From contig CAWGUU010000001.1 of assembly GCA_963825765.1 (NCBI GenBank), forward strand, positions 6,606-70,605: DNA of 64,000 bases, read 5' to 3'. The position numbers were made by a program, and so were the translations under genes. The notes under the pieces are model-generated. The model saw only the letters and a list, made by a program, of their open reading frames with translations. It searched no databases and was not told the origin of the DNA. Source of the DNA: CAWGUU01 sp963825765. Lineage in GTDB: Bacteria; Actinomycetota; Acidimicrobiia; Acidimicrobiales; AC-14. Positions 25,029-33,234 of this stretch are shown piece after piece (positions within the stretch are counted from its first letter, which is position 1; each line of letters begins with the position of its first letter).

Positions 25029-25850
25029 TCAGTCCGGTACCGCCTCCAGGCTGACGCCGCTGCCGGTGTGGAGGCGGAGCTCCTCGGCCGCCGAGCGCTG
25101 GCCCAGGACCACCGCCAGCAGGCCGTAGGAATCGACGATGACGCCCACCTGGCCCGACTTGAGCTGGGCGTAGCTCGACACCCTGGTGAGGACCCTCGAC
25201 TTGTCGCCGAAACGGAGCAGCAGCGGGCCCTCGACGTGGGCGAGGTCGTCGGGGTCGATGTTGAGCTGGACGTTGCCGAAGCGGTCGACCCACAGGACCT
25301 CGCCGAGCACCTGGTCGCCCTCCTGGCGCGACAGCGGCACCATGCCGGGGATCAGGGTGATGGGGTCGACGGGTTCGCCCAGCAGGTCGAGCTCCAGGCC
25401 GGTGCACAGGTGGGCGGCGGCGGGGGCCATGACGTCACGCCCGGCGAAGGTCGCGCCCGGGGCGGGCAGGTGGTACTCCTCGTTGGTCAGCGAGACCGCC
25501 CGCTTGGCGCCGCCGGCCATGGCCACCGCCGGCGCCAGCAGGCCGTTGTCGGGGCCGACGAGGAAGGCGGTGCTGCCGTCCTCGCCCCCAACCTCGACCG
25601 CCACCAGCCGTCGGTCAGACCCGACACCGGGGTCGACAACGGCCAGCACCACGCCGGGGGCCAGGTAGCTGACGCTGCGGGCCAGGGCCAGCGACCCCGC
25701 CCGCACGTCGAAGGGCGGCACCTGGTGGGTGAGGTCGACCACCGTCGCCTGGGGGGCGATGTTCCTGACCACGCCCTTGACCACGCCGACGAACTCGTCG
25801 TCGAGGCCGTAGTCGGAGAGGAACCAGATCGTGTCGAGGGGCGGAGCCAC
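25029..25850 (-). CDS. SAM hydroxide adenosyltransferase (DUF62, SAM hydrolase family)
   Basis: 273 aa. This family hydrolyses S-adenosylmethionine to adenosine and methionine and is related to fluorinase. LSDYGLDDEFVGVVKGV starts the fold, VVDPGVGSDRR carries the conserved Asp and Arg, and FAGRDVMAPAAAHL the Arg-Asp-His; together they give the Asp-Arg-His water-activating triad. WVDRFGNVQLNI marks the C-terminal domain. TAACCT lies seven bases before the GTG start, so a leaderless mRNA is likely. Cytoplasmic, stand-alone. Confidence 0.9.
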   Translation of the reverse strand: MAPPLDTIWFLSDYGLDDEFVGVVKGVVRNIAPQATVVDLTHQVPPFDVRAGSLALARSVSYLAPGVVLAVVDPGVGSDRRLVAVEVGGEDGSTAFLVGPDNGLLAPAVAMAGGAKRAVSLTNEEYHLPAPGATFAGRDVMAPAAAHLCTGLELDLLGEPVDPITLIPGMVPLSRQEGDQVLGEVLWVDRFGNVQLNIDPDDLAHVEGPLLLRFGDKSRVLTRVSSYAQLKSGQVGVIVDSYGLLAVVLGQRSAAEELRLHTGSGVSLEAVPD

Positions 25851-25885
25851 CCAGCCGAGGTTAGGCGGCGCCGCCCTGTGCTCAG

Positions 25886-25970
25886 GCGGCTACCCCGCCT
25901 GCGTGCCTATCCCGCCTGTGTGCCTACCCCGCCTGTGTGCCTACCCCGCCTGTGTGCCTACCCCGCCTGT
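25886..25970. repeat. Five 17-bp tandem repeats
   Basis: Unit GTGCCTACCCCGCCTGT, three exact copies (25920-25970), one with a single change (25903-25919) and a degenerate first copy (25886-25902). CAGGCGG/CCGCCTG at 25883-25901 can form a 7-bp hairpin. The array lies between the SAM hydrolase start and the HTH gene, and the stop codon of the HTH gene is inside the last unit. No spacers. Confidence 0.9.
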
Positions 25971-26161
25971 GTGTAGGACGCGGCCAGGTAGCGGTCGACG
26001 TCGTCCTCTCGTACCCGGTACGACTTGCCGACTCTGCTCGCGGCCAGGTTGCCGGCCTTGATGAGCCGGTAGACCGTCATCGTGCTGACCCTGAGCATGG
26101 CCGCGACCTCTGCCACCGTGAGAAAACGGGATGGTGCTTGCGGTTGTCCCAGAAAGATCAC
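25958..26161 (-). CDS. Small excisionase/MerR-type DNA-binding protein next to proC
   Basis: 67 aa. FLTVAEVAAMLRVSTMTVYRL is the helix-turn-helix and AGNLAASRVGKSYRVREDDV the wing, as in the excisionase-family proteins that sit beside proC in many actinobacteria (Rv0500A in Mycobacterium tuberculosis). Not a phage excisionase by context. The GTG at 26161 is uncertain because GAGGGG touches it; no other start lies before the HTH. The last residues (SYTQAG) are set by the 17-bp repeat array. Confidence 0.8.
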   Translation of the reverse strand: MIFLGQPQAPSRFLTVAEVAAMLRVSTMTVYRLIKAGNLAASRVGKSYRVREDDVDRYLAASYTQAG

Positions 26162-26233
26162 CCCTCTTCGCCTGGGGGCAATGTATTCCGCTGGGGCTGG
26201 TGAGGAAAGTGGAACCTGTGAGACAGCCTGGGT

Positions 26234-27034
26234 TCAGCCCCGGCCCAGCTCCCGGGACCGCTCGGTGGCGGCCGCCACGGCCTCCATGAAGGCGCTGCGC
26301 ACCGCCCGCGCCTCGAGGGCGCGGAGGCCGGCGGCGGTGGTGCCGCCGGGCGAGGTGACCGCCGCCCGCAGCGTCTCCGGCTCGTCGCCCGACTCGGCCA
26401 GCAGACGGGCGGAGCCCAGGAGGGTCTGGACCACGAGCGACCGGGCCGCCGGGCGGGACAGGCCGTTGAGGACGCCGGCGTCGATGAGCGCCTCGGCCAC
26501 GAGGAAGACGTAGGCGGGCCCCGACCCGGAGAGTCCGGTGACGGCGTCCAGCAGGTGCTCCCCTACCCGCTCCACCACCCCGACGGCCGACAGGATGCCG
26601 TCGGCCCAGGCCAGGTCGTCCGCGCCCGCCGCCGTCCCCGGAGCGATGGCGGCGGCGCCGCAGCCGACGAGGGCCGGCGTGTTGGGCATCGCCCGCACCA
26701 CGGCGACGCCGTCGCCCAGCCATGCCTCCAGTCGGGCAAGGGGGACGCCGGCGGCGATCGACACCACCCGGCCGATGCTGGCGGCGGCGACCGCCCGGCA
26801 GGCGGCCTCGACGTCGCCGGGCTTGACCGCGATGACCGCCCCCTCGGCCGCCACCACGTCGGCGGCGACGTGAAGGCCAGGAAACCGCTCCTTCAGCTCC
26901 TCGCGCCGGCCGCCCAGCGGCTCGACAACCAGAAGCTCGTCGGCCGGAGCCCACCCGGCGGCGAGCAGGCCGGTGACCAGCGCCTCGCCCATACGTCCCC
27001 CGCCCAGCACGGCCAGCTTCAAGGAGGGGGTCAC
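26234..27034 (-). CDS. proC: Pyrroline-5-carboxylate reductase
   Basis: Last step of proline synthesis. 266 aa. LKLAVLGGGRMGEALVTGLL is the NADPH site, AVKPGDVEA follows, AMPNTPALVGCGAAA is the active-site loop, and LDAVTGLSGSGPAYVFLVAEALIDAGV then TSPGGTTAAGLRALE are the ProC signature. GTG start at 27034 overlaps the GGDEF-EAL stop (GTGA). The same frame is open far upstream but runs through that gene in the wrong frame. Confidence 0.95.
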   Translation of the reverse strand: MTPSLKLAVLGGGRMGEALVTGLLAAGWAPADELLVVEPLGGRREELKERFPGLHVAADVVAAEGAVIAVKPGDVEAACRAVAAASIGRVVSIAAGVPLARLEAWLGDGVAVVRAMPNTPALVGCGAAAIAPGTAAGADDLAWADGILSAVGVVERVGEHLLDAVTGLSGSGPAYVFLVAEALIDAGVLNGLSRPAARSLVVQTLLGSARLLAESGDEPETLRAAVTSPGGTTAAGLRALEARAVRSAFMEAVAAATERSRELGRG

Positions 27035-29322
27035 ACCGCCACCTCGTCGCCGGATTCGCCCATCTTGTCCGGCAACGGCAGCACACCCGACTCGAGCAGG
27101 TCCTCGATCACCTCGACGGTCTGGGGGCGGGAGAAGTGGTAGCCCTGCCCGTACGGGCACCGCAGCCGGCGCAGCTCGGCCAGCTGCCTGCGGTCGGAGA
27201 CGCCCTCGGCGACGGCATCGAGGCCGAGGGTGCGGGCCAGCTTGACCACGGCGCGGGCCAGCGCCGACTCGTGGGGCCCCTGGGCCACACCGTCGATGAA
27301 CGACTTGTCGATCTTGAGGACGTCGACGGGCAGGCGGCGGAGGTAGCCCAGCGACGAATACCCGGTGCCGAAGTCGTCGATGGCGATGCGGACGCCGAGC
27401 CGGCGCAACTCCTCCAGGCGGACCGAGGTGGCCTCGGCGTCCTCCATCAGCACGCTCTCGGTGAGCTCGAGCACGAGATAGCTCGGCTCGAGCCCGGTGT
27501 CGGCCAGCGTGCCGGCCACGTCGGCGGCCCACCCGGGGTGCTGCAGCTCCTTGGCCGACACGTTCACGCTCATCCGCAGGGGCTGGCCCGCGCCGCGCCG
27601 GCGCTGCCACGCCGCCGCCTGGAGGCACGCCTCGCCCAACACGCACTGGCCGAGGGGCACGATGAGCCCGGTCTCCTCGGCCGGAGGGATGAAATCGGCG
27701 GGTGCCAGCAGGCCGCGCTCGGGGTGCTGCCAGCGCACGAGGGCCTCGAACCCGACGATCTGGCCGGTGTCGATGCGGACGATCGGCTGGTAGACGAGCC
27801 GCAGCTGACCCTGGCGGATGGCCCGGCGGAGGTCGTTCTCGACCGACAGGCGGTCGACGGCCTGGCTGCGCATCGCCTCGTCGAACACCTCGTAGCGGCC
27901 CCGGCCCTTCTGCTTGGCCCTGTACATCGCCACGCCGGCGTCGCGCAGCAGCAGGTCGGCGACGATGGCGGCGCCCGTGGCGAGGGCCACCCCCACGCTG
28001 ACGGTGACGGCGACGTCGGTGGCACCGACCCGGAACGGCGCCTCCATGGCGGCCACCACGCGCTCGGCCATGGCCGCCGCCTCGTCACGCCCGCCGACGT
28101 CCTCGCACAACATGGCGAACTCGTCCCCACCCATCCTGGCGAGGGTGTCGCCGGGCCGGAGGAGCTGGGCCAGGCGGCCGGCCACGGCCACCAGCAGCTG
28201 GTCGCCGCCCTCGTGGCCCAGGCTGTCGTTCACCACCTTGAACCTGTCGACGTCGAGGACGAGCAGGGCCACCGTCGACCGGTGGCGCAGCGTGCGGGCC
28301 AGCGCGTTCTCCAGCCGGTCGCGCATCAGCACCCGGTTGGGCAGGGCGGTGAGGCGGTCGTGGAGGGCCTGCCGGGCCAGCTGGACCTCGAACTTCCGGC
28401 GCTCGCTGACGTCCCGGAAGAATCCGTCGACGACCCGCCGGTAGTGGTCGTTCGACCCCCAGAGCGTGACCTCGACGGGGAGCTCGGTGCCCGACCGGTG
28501 CAGCACCGACAGCTCGCGGCGGGACACGAGGGGGCCCTCGCCCTCGGCCAGGGCCCGCTTGCACGCGTCGTCGAGGACCGCCCGGTACCGGAGCGGCACC
28601 ACCAGCTCGGTCAGGCTGCGACCCAGAGCGTCCTTCCTTCCCCATCCGAAGGTGACCTCGGCCTGGGCGTTCCACTCCACGACCCGGCCGTCGCCGTCGA
28701 GGCGCACGAAGGCGTCGTTGGCGGTCTCCAGGAGGAGGGACCTGTCGCGCTCGGCCGCCGCCGCCCGCCGGCGGTCGACCACCCGACCCAGCTCGCCGGC
28801 GGCCGCGGTCACGGTCGCGAGCAGCGAATCCGAGGCGCCGGCGGCCACCGTGGGGAGGGGCTGGGGCCCGAGGAGGTGGAGCACCGCGACGACCTCGACT
28901 CCGCACCGAACCGGGATGGCGGCCGCGGCGGCGAGGCCGGCGGCGGAGGCAGCCTCGCCCACGTCGGTGCCCATGGCGGGTTCGCCGCTCGCCAGTACCC
29001 GGCCCAGGAGGCCGACACCGGCGGCGACCGGCATGGCCTGGGCCACCTGGCGCAGGACCCGGTACCGCTCGGGATCGGCGACGTGCCAGACGGCGGTCGG
29101 CGTCAGCACCTCGGGCGCCGTGGCCACGAGGAGATGGCCGACCGGCCAGCCGACCAGGTCGCACACGTCGGAGAGCACGCCTACCGCGGCCTCGGCGAGC
29201 GTCGCCGCCACCGCGCCGGCCTCGGCTGCCCGCTCGAGGACGGCGACGGCGCGCGCCGAGCCCGGCTCCGAAACCCCGGCGGTGGCCCCCATCGCCCCCA
29301 GGATGCCCGATGGGATGGACAC
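27031..29322 (-). CDS. GAF-PAS-GGDEF-EAL cyclic-di-GMP protein
   Basis: 763 aa, no membrane helix. GAF-like region about 20-180, PAS about 190-315 (ANDAFVRLDGDGRVVEWN), diguanylate cyclase about 325-485 with the active RMGGDEFAML, and phosphodiesterase about 495-745 with FEALVRW, NVSAKEL, ELTESVLM, DDFGTGYSSL and KIDKSFI, all catalytic blocks present. It could therefore make and break c-di-GMP, with GAF and PAS as sensors. GTG at 29322 or ATG at 29292 are both possible starts. Translationally coupled to proC. Confidence 0.93.
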   Translation of the reverse strand: MSIPSGILGAMGATAGVSEPGSARAVAVLERAAEAGAVAATLAEAAVGVLSDVCDLVGWPVGHLLVATAPEVLTPTAVWHVADPERYRVLRQVAQAMPVAAGVGLLGRVLASGEPAMGTDVGEAASAAGLAAAAAIPVRCGVEVVAVLHLLGPQPLPTVAAGASDSLLATVTAAAGELGRVVDRRRAAAAERDRSLLLETANDAFVRLDGDGRVVEWNAQAEVTFGWGRKDALGRSLTELVVPLRYRAVLDDACKRALAEGEGPLVSRRELSVLHRSGTELPVEVTLWGSNDHYRRVVDGFFRDVSERRKFEVQLARQALHDRLTALPNRVLMRDRLENALARTLRHRSTVALLVLDVDRFKVVNDSLGHEGGDQLLVAVAGRLAQLLRPGDTLARMGGDEFAMLCEDVGGRDEAAAMAERVVAAMEAPFRVGATDVAVTVSVGVALATGAAIVADLLLRDAGVAMYRAKQKGRGRYEVFDEAMRSQAVDRLSVENDLRRAIRQGQLRLVYQPIVRIDTGQIVGFEALVRWQHPERGLLAPADFIPPAEETGLIVPLGQCVLGEACLQAAAWQRRRGAGQPLRMSVNVSAKELQHPGWAADVAGTLADTGLEPSYLVLELTESVLMEDAEATSVRLEELRRLGVRIAIDDFGTGYSSLGYLRRLPVDVLKIDKSFIDGVAQGPHESALARAVVKLARTLGLDAVAEGVSDRRQLAELRRLRCPYGQGYHFSRPQTVEVIEDLLESGVLPLPDKMGESGDEVAV

Positions 29323-29339
29323 CTGCGGTCAGAAGCCCG

Positions 29340-29846
29340 TCAGGACCGCGGCGTGAGGTCGAGGTCGGGAGGCGGCATGTCGGGCAGCTTCCACTGGATG
29401 AAGCCCTTGTCGAAGACGTCGTGGTAGTAGTTCGCCCGCTCGACCATCGAGGCGTAGGTGCGCTCGAACGCGTCCCAGTCCTTGTCCTCGACCGCCTGTC
29501 GCACCGGCCCGAAGTCCTCGACGAGGAACTTGGCCATGCTCACCTGGTACTTCGGGCGCACGAAGGCGCCCAGCTCCATCAGCTTGTTGGCCTCGCTGAG
29601 CTGCCAGCGGGCCAGGCGCCAGTTCCCGGCCTGGGCCGCGTACCAGGCCTTCCACGTGCGGGCGCCGATCTCGGGCATGAGCCGGCCCATCCCCGGCTGG
29701 CTGCGCCCCAGCTCGTCGAGGGTGATCGTGCGGGAGCCGTTGTCGACCAGGATCTCACTGGGCAGGATCTCGCTGGGGAGGATCTCGCCGGGCCCTGTGG
29801 TGCCGGGGGCCGTCGTGCCGGTGCCGTCCTTCGGGGCTTCTGCCAT
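29340..29846 (-). CDS. Helical protein resembling a c-type haem family but lacking the haem cysteines
   Basis: 168 aa. After a disordered lead (PSEILPSEIL repeat) comes a helical domain with WYAAQAGNWRLARWQLSEAN, LVEDFGPVRQAV and AFERTYASMVERANYYHDVF then KGFIQWKLPDMPP. From memory, related proteins carry CNxCH at the ANYYH position; here the Cys residues are gone and only the His remains. No signal peptide seen. TACCGT is exactly six bases before the ATG, fixing the start and implying a leaderless mRNA. Function unknown. Confidence 0.65.
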   Translation of the reverse strand: MAEAPKDGTGTTAPGTTGPGEILPSEILPSEILVDNGSRTITLDELGRSQPGMGRLMPEIGARTWKAWYAAQAGNWRLARWQLSEANKLMELGAFVRPKYQVSMAKFLVEDFGPVRQAVEDKDWDAFERTYASMVERANYYHDVFDKGFIQWKLPDMPPPDLDLTPRS

Positions 29847-29967
29847 CGGGTCACGGTAGCCGTGGGCAGCGGGCTTGCGAATTGTTGACCAAATTGGTAA
29901 GAATTCACTCCGACCGGCCCGGTGCACAGCACGGGTCGCTTCCCGCACTCCCACGAAAGGCGTCCCC

Positions 29968-30459
29968 ATGCCTGCAACCGACGATCTGGTACGCAACAGC
30001 GAGAACTACGCAGCATCCTTCGCGAAGGGAAGCCTGCCGATGCCCCCCGGCCTCGGAGTAGCGGTGTTGGCCTGCATGGACGCCCGGCTCGACCCGGCGC
30101 GCGTGCTCGGGCTCGATGAGGGCGACGCCCACGTGATCCGCAACGCCGGCGGCGTGGCCACCGAGGACGCCATCCGCTCGCTCGTGATCTCCCAGCGCCT
30201 GCTCGGCACCACCGAGATCATCCTGATCCACCACACCGACTGCGGCATGGTCACCTTCACCGACGACGCGGTGAAGCAGCAGATCCTCGACGACGTGGGC
30301 ATCCGCCCGTCGTTCGCCCTCGAGGCGTTCCCCGACGCCGAGGAGGACGTGCGCCAGTCGATCAAGCGGATCAAGGCCAGCCCGTTCATCCCCCACACCG
30401 ACAACATCCGGGGCTTCGTCTACGACGTCGCCAAGGGAAAGCTGAACGAGGTCCTGTAG
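29968..30459 (+). CDS. Beta-carbonic anhydrase
   Basis: 163 aa, the short type. Zinc ligands C36 (ACMDAR, with the Asp-Arg dyad D38, R40), H89 and C92 (HHTDCGM). NAGGVATEDAIRSLVISQ matches the family. Converts CO2 and bicarbonate in the cytoplasm. ATG at 29968 with AAAGG upstream. The 120-base gap to the divergent gene contains a palindrome ACCAAATTGGT at 29888-29898 that may be an operator, and TTGACC beside it. A terminator-like hairpin follows. Confidence 0.93.
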   Translation: MPATDDLVRNSENYAASFAKGSLPMPPGLGVAVLACMDARLDPARVLGLDEGDAHVIRNAGGVATEDAIRSLVISQRLLGTTEIILIHHTDCGMVTFTDDAVKQQILDDVGIRPSFALEAFPDAEEDVRQSIKRIKASPFIPHTDNIRGFVYDVAKGKLNEVL

Positions 30460-30470
30460 CCGTTCGGTTC

Positions 30471-30489
30471 CGGGCCCCGACCGGGCCCG
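30471..30489 (+). terminator. Terminator-like hairpin after the carbonic anhydrase
   Basis: CGGGCCC, loop CGACC, GGGCCCG: a perfect 7-bp GC stem twelve bases after the stop codon. No T-run follows, which is usual in GC-rich actinobacteria. Confidence 0.45.
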
Positions 30490-30511
30490 GGCGGGGGACT
30501 AGAACAGCGCG

Positions 30512-31147
30512 ATGACGACGGGGCGGCTGGAGGCGTTCAGCGACGGCGTCTTCGCCATCGCCATCACCCTGCTGATCCTGGAAGTGCAGCTGCCCGAGGG
30601 CAGCAGCTCGCTGGCCCACCGCCTGGGCGAGGGGTGGCCCGACTATCTGTCATTCGTCGTCAGCTTCGTCACCATCGGGATCATGTGGGCCAACCACCAC
30701 TCCATCTTCCGGCTGATCACGCACGCCGGCCATGGTCTCGTCGTCGCCAACCTGTTCCTGCTCCTCGCCATATCGTTCCTTCCGTTCCCGGCCAAGGTCC
30801 TCGGCGAGGAGCTCGGCTACCACGGTGACAACCAGACGGCGGCCATGGTCTTCTACAACGCCTCCTTCGTGCTCGTGGCCGTGTGCTTCACCGTGGTGTG
30901 GCGCATCGCCTGCCGGGCCAAGCGATTCGTGCCAGGGTCGGAGGACGCGGTGGCGCGGATCAGCAGCCGGTACCGGCTGGGCGTTCCCAGCTACCTGGCC
31001 GCCACCCTTGTGGCGTTGTGGAGCGTGCCCCTGAGCCTGGCCATCGACGCCGGCCTGGCCCTGCTGTTCATCGTGCTGCCGGGTGCGGCATTCGACACCG
31101 ACACCGACGCCGACGCCGACGCCGACGCCGGTCAGGCGCCCGCCTGA
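30512..31147 (+). CDS. TMEM175-family potassium channel-like membrane protein
   Basis: 211 aa. RLEAFSDGVFAIAITLLILEVQ is the FSDGVFAIA selectivity-filter helix of the DUF1211/TMEM175 family; GIMWANHHSIF is the conserved second block. Six membrane helices can be drawn. Bacterial members are tetrameric K+ channels. The tail is an Asp-Ala repeat (GAC GCC units, 31093-31130). TAGAAC is six bases before the ATG. The last 16 bases overlap the convergent ClpN gene. Confidence 0.88.
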   Translation: MTTGRLEAFSDGVFAIAITLLILEVQLPEGSSSLAHRLGEGWPDYLSFVVSFVTIGIMWANHHSIFRLITHAGHGLVVANLFLLLAISFLPFPAKVLGEELGYHGDNQTAAMVFYNASFVLVAVCFTVVWRIACRAKRFVPGSEDAVARISSRYRLGVPSYLAATLVALWSVPLSLAIDAGLALLFIVLPGAAFDTDTDADADADAGQAPA

Positions 31148-31866
31148 CCTTCGTCCTGCGGAGGTGCCCGGCCTTCATCCTGCGGAGGTGGGTCCTCTCC
31201 CGGAGTCGGCGGCGGTAGGGGCGGGTCGAGCGCCGCCAGGGCCGCTTCCACCGTTTCGCGGGTGACGCCGAGGGCGGCGAGGGCCTGAGCGGCGCGGGTG
31301 TCGGGCAGGGCGAAGATGGCCAGCAGGTAGTGCTCGGGCTCGATCGCCCTTCCCCCTGCGAGGTTGGCCGCCTCGTAGGGCACGCTCGTGATCGGCTCGG
31401 GACGGGGACGGCCGGCGACGGCATAGCCGGAGAGCAGCTCGGTGACCTGGCCGCGGACCCGCTGGGAGTCGGCACCGAGACGGCCGAGGACCTGGGCCGC
31501 GACACCCGTCCCCTCGCGGATCACGCCCAGCAGGATGTGCTCGGTGCCGATGTAGTTGTGGCCGAGGTCGAGCGCCGACCGCAGCGACATCTCCAGCGCC
31601 GTCTTGGCCCGGGCCGTGAACGGGATGTGGCCCTTCGGCGACTTGGCGCCCCGGGCGCCCCGACCGATCATCTCCACCACCTGGGCCCGTACGGCGTCGA
31701 GCGAGATCCCCATCTGCTCGAGAGCCTTGGCGGCCACGCCCTCGCTCTCCTGGATGAGCCCGAGCAGGAGGTGCTCGGTGCCGATGTAGTCGTGGTCGAG
31801 CAGCCGGGCCTCCTCCTGGGCCAACACCACGACCCTGCGGGCCCGGTCGGTGAAGCGCTCGAACAC
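31132..31866 (-). CDS. ClpN-domain protein without an ATPase
   Basis: 244 aa. Starts MFERFTDRARRVVVLAQEEAR, then DHDYIGTEHLLLGLIQESEG and later GHNYIGTEHILLGVIREGTG: the two repeats of a Clp N domain, about 1-70 and 78-150, followed by a third weaker repeat (EPEHYLLAIFALPDTRAAQAL) and a Pro/Asp tail. There is no AAA+ module, so it is not ClpC; ClpN-only proteins may act as adaptors or decoys. GTG start abuts the TAA of the upstream binding-protein gene. Confidence 0.85.
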   Translation of the reverse strand: MFERFTDRARRVVVLAQEEARLLDHDYIGTEHLLLGLIQESEGVAAKALEQMGISLDAVRAQVVEMIGRGARGAKSPKGHIPFTARAKTALEMSLRSALDLGHNYIGTEHILLGVIREGTGVAAQVLGRLGADSQRVRGQVTELLSGYAVAGRPRPEPITSVPYEAANLAGGRAIEPEHYLLAIFALPDTRAAQALAALGVTRETVEAALAALDPPLPPPTPGEDPPPQDEGRAPPQDEGQAGA

Positions 31867-33114
31867 TTATCCGAACAGCTTCACGAGGTCGGTGCCGTTG
31901 GTCCAGCCGGTGAGCACGTCGGCGAACGCACCGTCCCGGTACTGGAGGATCCTGACGTCGGCGTTGCAGACGGCGCTCAGGATCGGCACCTGCGTGCCGT
32001 CGCACGTGTAGGCGTGGGCCATGTAGCCCGGCTGCTCCTTGGTGGCTTTCAGGGCGGCGATCACCGCCGCCGGGCTGATCTCGGCGCCGGCCCCGGCTTG
32101 TCCAGCCGGCTTCGTCAGGAGGGCGTGCAGGTCCATGACCACGCTGAACCCGGACTGGGAGAGGACCGACTCCGCCTTCGTCCGCTCCCGCCACGTGGTC
32201 ACGTCGGGTGAGGGGTCGCCGAACGGCAGGTAGCCGGAGGCGAAGTAGGCGCCGTCGGCTGCGTCCCCCGCAGCGTCCACCACGCTCCGGGAGGCGCAGA
32301 CACCCGGGTAGAACATCTTGGCTTTGATGCCCAGCGACTTCGCCGTCTGCATGATGCGGGCACAGCTCTGGGCCGGGAAGATGACGAAGATGACGTCGGG
32401 ATCGTCCTTCGACACCGCCTTCAGCGACGGCGCGAAGTCGGCCTCGTCGGCCTTGGCCGCCACCGACTTGAGGTCGGCGCCCTTGAGCCGCAGCACCAGG
32501 CCCGCCGCGTTCACGACAGTGGTCAGCACGCCTGGCAGGTCGACGTACAGCGCTCCCACCTTGTTGGCGTCGAGGTCGTCGAGGGCGTAGTCGGCCTGGC
32601 CGAGGAGGTCGGCGACGGTGCCGCCGGTGAGCATGAACGCGCCCGAGGCGGTGAGCTCCTCACCCAGCTGCGGCGACCCGCCGACGTAGGGGATGCCCGC
32701 CTTCTCGAGCACCGGCAGGGACCCCGTGGCCCCGAGGTCGACGCCGCCCAGCACCGCCACCGGCGCCTTCTCCACCAGCTTGGTGGCACAGGACTGCGAC
32801 GACTCGGCAGTGCCCTTGGTGGCGCACGGTTCCAGCCTGAGCGGCCGCCCACCGACGCCGCCCAGGTCGTTGTTGACGTGGCGGATGGCCGACTCGGCAC
32901 CCCGACGCAGCTCGGGGAACGACCCGACGGGCGTGTCCTCCTGGTTGATCAGGCCCACCAGGATGGGCTCGCCCGTGAGGCCGCTGTCGGGGTCCTCTCC
33001 GGACGACCCGCCGTCGCCGCCACCGCTGCAGGCGACCAGCACGCTCAGCATCAGGGTGATCGCCAGCACGAGCACAGGCTGGCCCCGGAGGGCCGGGCGC
33101 ACCATCGCTCCCAT
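31867..33114 (-). CDS. Branched-chain amino acid-type ABC transporter substrate-binding lipoprotein
   Basis: 415 aa. Lipoprotein signal ending LSVLVACSGGG, then a type I periplasmic-binding fold (PILVGLINQEDTPVGSFPEL, GGRPLRLEPCATKG, VAVLGGVDLGATGSLPVLE, IPYVGGSPQ, ANKVGALYVDLPG). Several Cys pairs suggest disulphides. It should feed the divergent fused LivHM and LivGF proteins; the ligand cannot be read from sequence. ATG at 33114 is in keeping with the signal peptide. The ClpN gene follows directly. Confidence 0.9.
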   Translation of the reverse strand: MGAMVRPALRGQPVLVLAITLMLSVLVACSGGGDGGSSGEDPDSGLTGEPILVGLINQEDTPVGSFPELRRGAESAIRHVNNDLGGVGGRPLRLEPCATKGTAESSQSCATKLVEKAPVAVLGGVDLGATGSLPVLEKAGIPYVGGSPQLGEELTASGAFMLTGGTVADLLGQADYALDDLDANKVGALYVDLPGVLTTVVNAAGLVLRLKGADLKSVAAKADEADFAPSLKAVSKDDPDVIFVIFPAQSCARIMQTAKSLGIKAKMFYPGVCASRSVVDAAGDAADGAYFASGYLPFGDPSPDVTTWRERTKAESVLSQSGFSVVMDLHALLTKPAGQAGAGAEISPAAVIAALKATKEQPGYMAHAYTCDGTQVPILSAVCNADVRILQYRDGAFADVLTGWTNGTDLVKLFG

Positions 33115-33158
33115 TCTGACCGCTCCCACGGGGTTCACCGACGAGCGACGCCCCCGAG

Positions 33159-33195
33159 TGTGCAACAGACCCCCCATATCGTGGTCTTTTACACA
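33159..33195. promoter_or_regulatory. 37-bp inverted-repeat element, copy 1
   Basis: Arms TGTGCAACAGACC and GGTCTTTTACACA (11 of 13 paired) around an 11-base centre containing ATAT. It lies in the gap between the divergent binding-protein and LivHM genes. A second element of identical length, arm spacing and centre is at 53085-53121, and similarity extends to flanking CGAG and GTC. Most likely an operator of a dimeric regulator; a hairpin function is also possible. Confidence 0.6.
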
Positions 33196-33234
33196 GTCGA
33201 CGCGGCGGGGACGTCGCCCAGCCAATAGCCTCCG

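Noticed and set aside
25886..25970. 17-bp repeats that could suggest a CRISPR or iteron origin
   Set aside because: Contiguous units without spacers, and no rep, cas or parA gene nearby.
25958..26161. Prophage excisionase
   Set aside because: No integrase, attachment site or phage gene nearby; position beside proC matches a chromosomal actinobacterial gene.
27136..29427. A 763-codon plus-strand open frame
   Set aside because: Antisense shadow of the GGDEF-EAL gene; composition follows reversed codons of that gene and no domain is recognisable.
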